Shown piece after piece: positions 1 to 7,327 of a DNA stretch of 12,673 nt. The stretch's first letter is position 1; every line of letters begins with the position of its first letter. Made by a program: the position numbers and the translations under genes. The DNA is from Zymomonas sp. (GTDB lineage Bacteria > Pseudomonadota > Alphaproteobacteria > Sphingomonadales > Sphingomonadaceae): NCBI RefSeq assembly GCF_020216885.1, contig NZ_JAIWON010000091.1, positions 1 through 12,673 of the forward strand, written 5' to 3'. The notes beneath the pieces are model-generated. The model saw only the letters and a list, made by a program, of their open reading frames with translations. It made no database searches and was not told where the DNA came from.

Positions 1-162
1 AAAGACTGGTATTGGTTAGCCTTGGGGGAAGCGATCAGCAAAGACAACCTGAATGGCGATCTTGATCTTTCCTATCAAAATTATGTCACCGTCACACCGC
101 TTGCGCCTAATCTGACGGATGTCGCTTCGCTGCAACCGCTGACGGATATACTCGCCAAATGA
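1..162 (+). CDS. surE: C-terminal end of a SurE-like 5'/3'-nucleotidase (partial)
   Basis: An open frame runs from base 1 to a TGA at 160-162 (53 codons) and is cut at its 5' end by the window. The tail contains a segment reading [14 protein letters not shown], which matches the usual SurE C-terminus (a 'YVSVTPL..DLT' strand followed by a short helix). SurE is a cytoplasmic metal-dependent phosphatase that removes phosphate from nucleoside monophosphates. The catalytic N-terminal part lies outside the window, so the assignment rests on this tail and on the next gene being NlpD-like, since surE and nlpD are neighbours in many proteobacteria. Its stop overlaps the next start (ATGA), implying translational coupling. 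Confidence 0.66.
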
Positions 163-1034
163 TAAAAAGCCTGCCTTTCTGGAAGATATTCTCCCTTGCC
201 CTTTTTATAGGTGGCATCAGTCTTTCGACTTTTGCCCAAGCGGCCAATTCAGATATCTACCATGTTAGGTCAGGCGAAACCTTAAACGGTATCGCGCATC
301 GGCTCGGCCTTAAATCGGATGATTTAATCAGCCGCAACCATCTAAAGGCGCCCTACCGTTTACGGGAAGGACAGATATTGATGATACCGGAGGGACAATC
401 TTCTTATATTGTCCAATCCGGTGATACCGGCCTTAGTTTGGCGCATCGTTATCAAATATCATGGCAACGGATTATCAGTCTTAACCATTTACAGCCGCCC
501 TATCGCCTTAAAGAGGGCATGAAGTTGATATTGCCGACGGCTTCACTCAAAAGTCGCAGCGAAAATTCCCGCGATAATCATCTGAATGTAAAACAAATTG
601 TCGGCGGCGCACAACCCGCCAGTCGGCATGAGAATGACAAAGCCGCCCAGCCACTTCATTTTGGTTGGCCTGCCCATGGTTCGGTTATTCGCCATTATGG
701 CCGGACAGATAACGGCCACGTCAATAACGGGCTGGATATTGCGGCTTCAATCGGCTCACCTGTTTTTGCAACTGAAGACGGCCATGTCGCCTATACTGGA
801 ACCCATATTTCTGTTTTAGGCGGTGTCATTCTGATTCAACATGCCCAAGGCTGGACAAGTGTTTACGGCCATCTTGACAAGATCAAAGTCAAACAGGGCG
901 ATTTTGTCAAAAAAGGCGAAGTCATCGCCTCTGCCGGAGAAAGCGGTAACACCCCCCGCCCCCAACTTCATTTTGAAATCAGGCATGGCTTGAAAGCGGT
1001 CAACCCCGTCCGTCTTTTACCTTTACGAAAATAG
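159..1034 (+). CDS. nlpD: LysM and degenerate M23/LytM-domain periplasmic protein, NlpD/DipM-like
   Basis: A 291-residue protein with an N-terminal signal peptide (hydrophobic stretch about 8-24, likely cut after AQA at 28). There is no lipobox cysteine, so unlike E. coli NlpD it should be soluble in the periplasm. Two LysM peptidoglycan-binding repeats follow (about 33-77 and 83-126), then a low-complexity linker and an M23/LytM domain (about 168-287). The zinc site is incomplete: the HxGxD motif reads NNGLD (Asn189 where His is expected, Asp193 kept), and the late HxH motif reads QLH (Gln269, His271 kept); His238 in YGHLD is present. Loss of these ligands is the hallmark of EnvC/NlpD/DipM-type factors, which activate cell-wall amidases at division rather than cut peptidoglycan. 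I infer that role here. It overlaps the surE-like gene by four bases. An active M23 endopeptidase is less likely. Confidence 0.8.
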
Positions 1035-1046
1035 CGACTTTTGACT

Positions 1047-3629
1047 ATGGCAATATCAATGATGTTGCCAGATGAAAAAAGGATGCCTCCTATCCGTCCT
1101 ATTGCCGACCATATAACCGCTTTTTTTGTCTTTTGCTGGGCAATATTTTCTTTCGCGCCTGCTATGGCCAAAGATACACTGAATATCGCCTTGCAAATGG
1201 AGCCGCCTTCCTTGGATACGACTTCAGGCGCAGCGACGGTTATTGATGATGTCAGCTATGGCACCTTGTTTGAAGGTCTGGTCAGATTATCGGCAAATGG
1301 TCAAATAGAAGGCTGGCTCGCTCAAAACTGGACGGTTAGCCCTGACGGGAAAGTCTATCTTTTCAACCTTAGGAAAAAGGTCACTTTCTCGGATGGGCGG
1401 CCTTTTAACGCCACTACAGCCGCCTATAGTTTAAACCGCGCCCGCGATATCCATTCCGGCAATGTCCAACAAGAAGCCTTGTCAGTTATAGATAAAATCG
1501 AAGCGCCCTCGCCTTTTCAATTACGGATTACCCTTAAAAAGGCGAACAGCTTTTTCCTAACGCTATTATCCCTTCCTGATTGTGCCATGGTTTCGCCTTT
1601 TTCGGCGAAAAATCTGGCAATATCCCCTGTTGGGACAGGGGCTTTCCGCCTTCAGAAATGGCAACATGGGAAAGAAATTCAACTGGTTGCCCGATCGGAC
1701 TATTGGGGCAAAAAACCGGCGATAAAAACGCTCAATTTCTTCTTCATTTCAGATGCGCTTGCCGCCTATGCCGCCCTCAAAACAGGCCGAATTGATTTTT
1801 TTCCTGATTTTCCGGCAGCCGAAAATCTCCAAGAATTGGCACATGATCCCCGTTTTAAAGTCAGAAGTTTTCCCAGCGAAGGCGAAGTGATCCTTGCCTT
1901 CAATCAAAATTGGCCGATTTTCCGTAACCCCTTGTTACGTCAGGCGATCTCAATCGCTATCAATCGCCCCGCCCTTGTTGATGCGGTGCTATATGGTTAT
2001 GGCCGTGTTATTGGCAGCCATTTTCCGCCACAAAATCCCGATTATCTCGACCTCACGGCTGTTCATCCTTATGACCCGAAAAAGGCGCAATCTTTACTCA
2101 AGCAGGCTGGTTATCCTGATGGTTTGACATTGACGCTTGATTTGCCACCGTCTCGCTATGCCACTATTTCAGGGCAGCTTGTGGCTGACCAACTGGAAAA
2201 AATCGGTATTCATGTTACTATTCACTCGCTGGAATGGACGACATGGCTTGATCGCGTTTATAAAAAACACGATTTCCAGATGACAATCGTCAATCATGCC
2301 GAGCCGTTTGATTACAGAATTTACGACAGAGAAGGCTATTATTTCGGCTATCACAATGCTGAATTTCATCATATCCTGACGCAATTGGATCAGGAAAGGG
2401 ATGCTTTCCAACGGCATCAGCAATTACAATCACTTCAAAAAATTCTGACTTTTGATGCCGCCAATGTTTTTTTATTTCAATATCCCCATCTCGTCATATC
2501 CAAAGCAGAGTTGGGCGGATTATGGCGCGGCAGTCCGACACAGGCTTTTGATCTCACAACGGCTTATTTCACTGACAATCAAGGAAACCGTAACAGCGAT
2601 TTAATCCCTTCATCTGTCTCATGGCATTTGGGTTGGTGGCTGTGGGCGGCTTTAAGCCTTATCCTTTTAATGGCGGCTTTCCGCTATCGGCTTTTTAGCT
2701 TTTCCGGCTTCTTGAAAAAAAGCGGCCAATTTTTACTCGCCTTATGGATAGCCAGCTTAGTCATCTTTATCGCGCTTTCTGTCCTACCGGGTGATCCGGC
2801 TGAATATATGATGGGCTTACAAGCCAGTCCCCGCGCCTTGGCAGCGCTACAAACAGAATTCGGCCTCGATAAACCAGCATATATCCGTTACTTACATTGG
2901 CTAACCCACAGCCTCCACGGCGATTTTGGAAGCAGTTTTAGCTATCATCTCCCTGTCAGTGATTTAATCGCAGAATCGCTTAACATCTCGCTACCGCTTG
3001 TTCTGACTGCTTTTATTCTAGCGGCGGTCACTGGTTTTCTGTTTGGCCTAGCGATTGCTTTTTTTCGCTTCCGACCTTTACGCATTTTTCTACTGACCTT
3101 GACGCGACTAGGCCTTTCTTTGCCTGCTTTTTGGATCGCTGTGTTATTACTTTATGCTGGTCTTCATTATCATTGGCCGCTTACTCTGGAAAATACGACC
3201 TCCTTTTTGGGTCTACTGACCCAGCCCGCTTTTTATTGGCCGGTGATAGCGCTTGCTCTGCCACAGGCAACATGGCTGGCGCGCGCCTTTAGTCAGCAAT
3301 TACAGGGAATAGAACAACAAGATTTCATCATGGCAGCAAGAGCACGCGGTTTATCCCGATCCCAAGCGCTTCTCCGCCATGCGCTCCGCCATGCTTTACC
3401 GGCTTTATTACCCTTATTGGCCTTGTCTCTTCCCGCCATGCTCACCGGAAGCGTCATTGTCGAAAATATCTTTTATCTTTCGGGATTAGGGCGGCTTTTA
3501 TTGCAGGCTATTGCCGCCCGTGATCTAATTCTGATACAGGCTATCGCCCTTCTAGTCGCTATGGTGACTTTATTTGCCCGCTTCATCAGCGATCTTTTGC
3601 ATCTTGCGATTGATCCACGGTTAAAATAG
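1047..3629 (+). CDS. Peptide-type ABC importer: substrate-binding protein fused to DppB-like permease
   Basis: One uninterrupted frame encodes two parts usually made separately. Counting from ATG 1047 (860 residues): a signal/anchor segment (hydrophobic about 25-41, ending APAMA), then a family 5 extracellular solute-binding domain (about 43-515, with WTVSPDGK near 96 and RSDYWG near 216). An extra membrane segment follows (about 530-546), then a full DppB/OppB-type permease (about 556-860) with the usual LPGDPAEY after its first helix and a cytoplasmic EAA-type loop (about 759-788, AARARG). Topology fits: the added helix goes from periplasm to cytoplasm, is followed by Arg/Lys residues, and lets the permease keep its normal cytoplasmic N-terminus. 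The start is uncertain: TTG 1041, ATG 1047, 1059, 1062 and 1083 are in frame and none has a clear ribosome binding site. It lies 12 bases after the nlpD-like gene and 2 before the next permease. Substrate unknown; peptides are the family norm. Confidence 0.86.
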   Translation: MAISMMLPDEKRMPPIRPIADHITAFFVFCWAIFSFAPAMAKDTLNIALQMEPPSLDTTSGAATVIDDVSYGTLFEGLVRLSANGQIEGWLAQNWTVSPDGKVYLFNLRKKVTFSDGRPFNATTAAYSLNRARDIHSGNVQQEALSVIDKIEAPSPFQLRITLKKANSFFLTLLSLPDCAMVSPFSAKNLAISPVGTGAFRLQKWQHGKEIQLVARSDYWGKKPAIKTLNFFFISDALAAYAALKTGRIDFFPDFPAAENLQELAHDPRFKVRSFPSEGEVILAFNQNWPIFRNPLLRQAISIAINRPALVDAVLYGYGRVIGSHFPPQNPDYLDLTAVHPYDPKKAQSLLKQAGYPDGLTLTLDLPPSRYATISGQLVADQLEKIGIHVTIHSLEWTTWLDRVYKKHDFQMTIVNHAEPFDYRIYDREGYYFGYHNAEFHHILTQLDQERDAFQRHQQLQSLQKILTFDAANVFLFQYPHLVISKAELGGLWRGSPTQAFDLTTAYFTDNQGNRNSDLIPSSVSWHLGWWLWAALSLILLMAAFRYRLFSFSGFLKKSGQFLLALWIASLVIFIALSVLPGDPAEYMMGLQASPRALAALQTEFGLDKPAYIRYLHWLTHSLHGDFGSSFSYHLPVSDLIAESLNISLPLVLTAFILAAVTGFLFGLAIAFFRFRPLRIFLLTLTRLGLSLPAFWIAVLLLYAGLHYHWPLTLENTTSFLGLLTQPAFYWPVIALALPQATWLARAFSQQLQGIEQQDFIMAARARGLSRSQALLRHALRHALPALLPLLALSLPAMLTGSVIVENIFYLSGLGRLLLQAIAARDLILIQAIALLVAMVTLFARFISDLLHLAIDPRLK

Positions 3630-3631
3630 CC

Positions 3632-4450
3632 ATGATTGCCTTTTTTCGCTCTACGCCTTTTTTGTTGCGCTTTGGTTTATTCAGCCTTCTTCTATTGGTC
3701 TTGCTGATCGTCGGAAATAGCCTGTTTTATGGGGTAATTTCTCCCATAAACTTATCTGATCGGTTGCAATCGCCTTCATGGCACCATCTGTTCGGCACAG
3801 ATGCTCTGGGACGCGATCTTTTGCATGAAGTTTTTGTGGCCGCCGGATGTTCCAGCTTGGTGGTGTTTCCGGCGGTAACATTGGGCTTTGTTCTAGGCGT
3901 GCCTATCGGCTTAATTGCCGCCATCGAAAAAGGTTGGCTGGGGGAAATGCTGATGCAGACCAGTGATATTCTTTTTGCCTTTCCGGCTTTGATCGCGGCA
4001 TTATTATTGCAATTATTATGCGGATCGGGTGGGCAAAATGCTATGCTGGCGATTGCCTTTTATGCCATTCCGGTTTTCGCGCGTGTGGCTTATAGCCATG
4101 GCCGCGTAATAGCGCGTCTGGACTTCATCGCGGCAGCCAGATTATCTGGTAAAGGGAGCATCGCCCTTGCCTTTCATCATATTCTTCCTAATAGTATGTT
4201 GCCTCTTTTGACACAGGCCAGCAGCCAATGCGCCTTTGCCTTTATCGCGGAAGCGGCGCTTTCCTATCTTGGGATCGGTATTCAACCACCCCTGCCTTCT
4301 TTGGGACGATTATTGTTAGACGCGCAAAATCTTTTGAATATCGCGCCTTGGCTCGCCTTCTTTGCCGGTATTATGCTTTTTTGGTTAATTGCCTCTTGCC
4401 AAATGATCGGTGAAGGACTGATTCGCTATCAGGCAGACCATAGATTATGA
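3632..4450 (+). CDS. Peptide-type ABC importer, DppC/YejE-like inner-membrane permease
   Basis: A 272-residue inner-membrane protein of the binding-protein-dependent transport family. It has an N-terminal helix (about 13-33), a periplasmic stretch with LFGTDALGRDLL (about 53-64, the DppC/OppC signature 'HxLGTDxLGRD'), then about five more helices. The EAA loop that contacts the ATPase is at about 165-193 (AAARLSGKG followed by HHILPN), and the C-terminal region has EAALSYLGIGIQPP (about 207-220), all typical of DppC. At 272 residues it is slightly short for the family (about 280-340). It would pair with the permease half of the preceding fusion protein to form the channel. The start ATG lies 2 bases after the upstream stop, without a clear ribosome binding site, which suggests coupled translation. 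Its TGA overlaps the ATPase start (ATGA). Confidence 0.88.
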   Translation: MIAFFRSTPFLLRFGLFSLLLLVLLIVGNSLFYGVISPINLSDRLQSPSWHHLFGTDALGRDLLHEVFVAAGCSSLVVFPAVTLGFVLGVPIGLIAAIEKGWLGEMLMQTSDILFAFPALIAALLLQLLCGSGGQNAMLAIAFYAIPVFARVAYSHGRVIARLDFIAAARLSGKGSIALAFHHILPNSMLPLLTQASSQCAFAFIAEAALSYLGIGIQPPLPSLGRLLLDAQNLLNIAPWLAFFAGIMLFWLIASCQMIGEGLIRYQADHRL

Positions 4451-6039
4451 CCTTTTTGGCTATCGAAAATTTATCGGTCAAAGCAAAAGACCGCTTTTTG
4501 TTGCAGGATATTGGCTTTCGTATCGGACGGGGTGAAATTGTCGCGCTTCTTGGGGAATCCGGTTCGGGTAAATCGACCCTTGGGCGCAGTATATTGCGGA
4601 TTTTGCCTGAAAATCTGACTTTATCGGGGGCGCTTCGCATTGGAAAAACGGATCTGATGCAGCTTTCCGAAAGGCAAATGAATGACTGGCGGGGTCAAAA
4701 AATCGCTTTTATCGGTCAAGATTCCTTCTGTTTTCTAGACCCGATGATGACCATCGCCGGACATATTCGCGAAAGCCTGAAAGAAAAAACGAACGCCAAA
4801 AGCCTTACTTCTGACATCACCAAAGCCTTGGAACAGGTCGGCCTTGCGCCGGATATCGCGCAACGCTATCCGCATCAACTTTCTGGTGGACAAAGACAAA
4901 GGGCAGCAATCGCCATGGCTTTGGCCGCTAAACCGGCTTTATTGATCGCAGACGAGCCGAGTTCTGCGCTTGATATGTTGACCGAAGCGCAAATTATGGC
5001 GATTTTTGAAAAGGCCACAGAAAACCGCCAAACGGCTATCTTGCTTATCAGCCATAATCCCGCCTTGGCGGTCAGAATGGCGGAACGTATCGTGGTTTTA
5101 AAAGAGGGTCGCCTTGTCTCAAAAATGGCCAGCCGCCGTTGGTGGTCAAATCCGGCAGACGATTATAGTCGGGCAATTATCCACTCTTATCATCAAATCT
5201 TATCCGGTGTGTCCAATCGACAAGATAATCAACCCTCCTCTAAAGATGGCCGAGCTGTAACAAATAATTCACCGCCGTTATTAAGACTCCAAAATCTTTC
5301 CTATCAGGAAAAAGACGATCATCGCCTCCACGATATCTCGCTCGAAATCTATAAAGGCGAACGAATTGCCATTATCGGGGAATCGGGTGCCGGAAAATCA
5401 ACCCTACTTAAATTGATATCCGGCCTGCTGCCCGCGTCATCTGGCGAATTTTTTTGGAAAAATCAGCCTCTGTCTTTGAAAAAGAAACAAGCGCGCTCCG
5501 CTTTTTATCAAAAAGCACAAATGGTTTTTCAAGACCCGAATAGTAGTCTTGATCCAGCTTGGACAGTTGAAAAAATCGTCACCGAGCCCCTTGCGCTTTA
5601 TCAGAAAAAAATATCCCCCGAAGAGCAACAACAGGCCTTGCAATCAGCCCTGAACAAGGCGGCGTTATCCCTTGATCTTCGGCATCGTTATCCGGCAACG
5701 CTTTCCGGCGGCCAAGGCCAAAGGGTGGCAATCGCTCGTGCCTTGGTGAATAATCCTGATTTATTGTTGCTCGATGAAGCCTTCTCGGCTCTGGATAGCG
5801 TCAATCGGGTTGAAATCGGGAAGAAACTGATTGCTCTCTCCGAACAGGCAAAAATGGCTTGCTTGCTGGTGACGCATGATCTGGCTTTTGCGCGTTTTTT
5901 TGCAACCAGACTGGTGATTCTCCACAAGGGGCATGTTATAGAAGAGAATAATACATATTCTATTTTCACCAAGCCCAATCAACCTTATACTCAAAGGCTG
6001 ATCGAAATATGGCAGAAAAATTATAATCTCCCAGCCTGA
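4447..6039 (+). CDS. Peptide-type ABC importer, fused double ATPase (DppD-DppF / YejF-like)
   Basis: A 530-residue cytoplasmic protein with two complete ABC ATPase domains in tandem. Domain 1: Walker A GESGSGKST at 36-44, Q-loop Gln91, signature LSGGQ 145-149, Walker B LLIADE 165-170, switch His203. Domain 2: Walker A GESGAGKST 311-319, Q-loop Gln362, signature LSGGQ 419-423, Walker B LLLLDE 439-444, switch His477. All catalytic motifs are intact in both halves, so both sites should hydrolyse ATP. A linker of about 50 polar residues (about 228-278) joins them. Length and layout match YejF of the Yej peptide importer and the GsiA type. The C-terminal oligopeptide-transporter extensions are short: only a PYTQRL remnant is seen in the second half. 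With the two upstream genes this makes a complete importer. No gene follows within 100 bases on the same strand, so this probably ends the run. Confidence 0.9.
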   Translation: MTFLAIENLSVKAKDRFLLQDIGFRIGRGEIVALLGESGSGKSTLGRSILRILPENLTLSGALRIGKTDLMQLSERQMNDWRGQKIAFIGQDSFCFLDPMMTIAGHIRESLKEKTNAKSLTSDITKALEQVGLAPDIAQRYPHQLSGGQRQRAAIAMALAAKPALLIADEPSSALDMLTEAQIMAIFEKATENRQTAILLISHNPALAVRMAERIVVLKEGRLVSKMASRRWWSNPADDYSRAIIHSYHQILSGVSNRQDNQPSSKDGRAVTNNSPPLLRLQNLSYQEKDDHRLHDISLEIYKGERIAIIGESGAGKSTLLKLISGLLPASSGEFFWKNQPLSLKKKQARSAFYQKAQMVFQDPNSSLDPAWTVEKIVTEPLALYQKKISPEEQQQALQSALNKAALSLDLRHRYPATLSGGQGQRVAIARALVNNPDLLLLDEAFSALDSVNRVEIGKKLIALSEQAKMACLLVTHDLAFARFFATRLVILHKGHVIEENNTYSIFTKPNQPYTQRLIEIWQKNYNLPA

Positions 6040-6145
6040 AAAGAATTAAGGCTTTTTAAAAAACAATAGATTATAACCCTCTTCCGCCTTTTTAGATCAG
6101 GCTTTTAAAAGGGCTTTCTTATCAATCAGGGATGACCAAACAGTT
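6040..6145 (+). other. Gap upstream of dnaN, AT-rich, presumed dnaN promoter region
   Basis: A 106-base AT-rich stretch between the ATPase gene and dnaN. It has a perfect 10-base palindrome (6102-6111, CTTTTAAAAG) without a loop, and a TATAAC at 6072-6077 that could be a -10 element but lacks a good -35 partner. No hairpin followed by a T-run is evident, so I cannot show that transcription stops after the ATPase gene. A ribosome binding site for dnaN (AGGGA, 6128-6132) lies at its end, 13 bases before the ATG, which is rather far. Confidence 0.3.
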
Positions 6146-7255
6146 ATGAAAGCAACGATCGAACGCGCGACTTTATTGAAAAGTCTTAGCCATGTTCAAT
6201 CGGTAGTCGAGCGTCGCAACACTATTCCGATTTTATCGAATGTGCTGATTGAAGCGGCCTCTAATGGTTGTGTGAAGCTGATGGCAACTGACCTTGATTT
6301 ACAGGTCGTTGAAACTTTGTCAGCCGAAGTCGAAACATCGGGTGAAACCACGGTTTCAGCCCATATGCTTTTTGAAATTGTCCGCAAATTACCGGATGGT
6401 TCGCAAATTCAATTAAGTGCAGCCGATGGCAAAATGCTGATTGTTGCCGGTCGTTCACGTTTCAGTTTGGCAACCCTGCCCCGTGATGATTTTCCGGTTA
6501 TCAGTGAAAGCGAATTGCCAACGCATTTCGCTTTGCCGACGGAAAGCCTGAAACAGATTATTGATAAAACCCGTTTCGCCATTTCAGTTGATGAAACGCG
6601 CTATTATCTCAATGGTATTTTTCTCCATGTTTTAAAGGATGAAAATGTCATGAAGGCGGCGGCCACAGATGGTCATCGCCTCGCTTGCGTGACTATTCCT
6701 GCCCCCGCCGGTGCCGAAGAAATGCCGGATGTTATCATTCCGCGTAAATGCGTCGTCGAATTGCGGAAATTGTTGGATGAATGCGAAGATGAAATCAAAA
6801 TTTCGCTTTCTGCCAGCAAGATTTGCTTTGATCTTGGTCATGCTATTTTAACATCCAAGCTGATTGATGGCACCTTCCCTGATTATTCACGGGTTATCCC
6901 GACGGCCAATGACAAATTATTGAAAGTCAAACCCAAGGATTTGATGCAGGGTGTTGATCGCGTTGCGACCATTGCCAGCGAAAAAACCCGTGCGGTTAAA
7001 ATGTCTATCGAAACAGGGAAAATTTCACTTTCGGTGACTAGCCCCGAAAATGGTATGGCTACCGAAGAAGTCTTGGGCGAATATGATGCCGATCCTTTGG
7101 ATATCGGTTTTAATGCCCGCTATCTTCTCGATATTCTGGGGCAGATTGAAAGCGATCAGGCCGAAATTCATCTGGCCGAAGCCGCCGCCCCAACGCTGAT
7201 ACGGGATTCAGATCAGTCGGCTGCCCTTTATGTTTTGATGCCGATGCGCGTCTGA
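6146..7255 (+). CDS. dnaN: DNA polymerase III beta subunit (sliding clamp)
   Basis: A 369-residue protein, the normal length for bacterial beta clamps, with three similar domains (about 1-125, 130-245 and 250-369). The N-terminus (MKATIERATLL, then VVERRNTIPILSNV at about 20-34) and the C-terminal end (ALYVLMPMRV) are strongly characteristic: the last residues form part of the hydrophobic pocket that binds polymerase and other clamp partners. Two copies form a ring that slides on DNA and tethers replicative polymerase III. The ATG at 6146 is the only sensible start given the family N-terminus. Neither dnaA, recF nor gyrB is adjacent, so the gene stands alone here, between a peptide importer and a B12 receptor gene. 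A strong terminator follows 26 bases after the stop. Confidence 0.97.
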   Translation: MKATIERATLLKSLSHVQSVVERRNTIPILSNVLIEAASNGCVKLMATDLDLQVVETLSAEVETSGETTVSAHMLFEIVRKLPDGSQIQLSAADGKMLIVAGRSRFSLATLPRDDFPVISESELPTHFALPTESLKQIIDKTRFAISVDETRYYLNGIFLHVLKDENVMKAAATDGHRLACVTIPAPAGAEEMPDVIIPRKCVVELRKLLDECEDEIKISLSASKICFDLGHAILTSKLIDGTFPDYSRVIPTANDKLLKVKPKDLMQGVDRVATIASEKTRAVKMSIETGKISLSVTSPENGMATEEVLGEYDADPLDIGFNARYLLDILGQIESDQAEIHLAEAAAPTLIRDSDQSAALYVLMPMRV

Positions 7256-7275
7256 TTTTCAAGAAAACCGACAAT

Positions 7276-7309
7276 AAAAAAGCCGCCCTGTTCGGGGCGG
7301 CTTTTTTTT
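7276..7309. terminator. Bidirectional rho-independent terminator between dnaN and btuB
   Basis: Perfect 7-base GC-rich stem, GCCGCCC (7282-7288) with GGGCGGC (7295-7301), and a 6-base loop. It is flanked by six A (7276-7281) and eight T (7302-7309), so it can work on both strands. It ends dnaN (+) and the convergent TonB receptor gene (-), whose stop is at 7328. Confidence 0.93.
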
Positions 7310-7327
7310 ATACAGCTTTTTTCAGGA

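Noticed and set aside
968..1171. Short open frames on either strand inside the larger genes (for example 968-1171, 3681-3924, 5688-5994, 7357-7569, 11129-11438)
   Set aside because: They lie in other frames of well-supported genes, show no recognisable protein features and lack convincing ribosome binding sites.
6072..6111. TATAAC and the palindrome CTTTTAAAAG as a dnaN promoter and operator
   Set aside because: There is no acceptable -35 element at 16-18 bases, and such AT palindromes are common by chance in AT-rich gaps.
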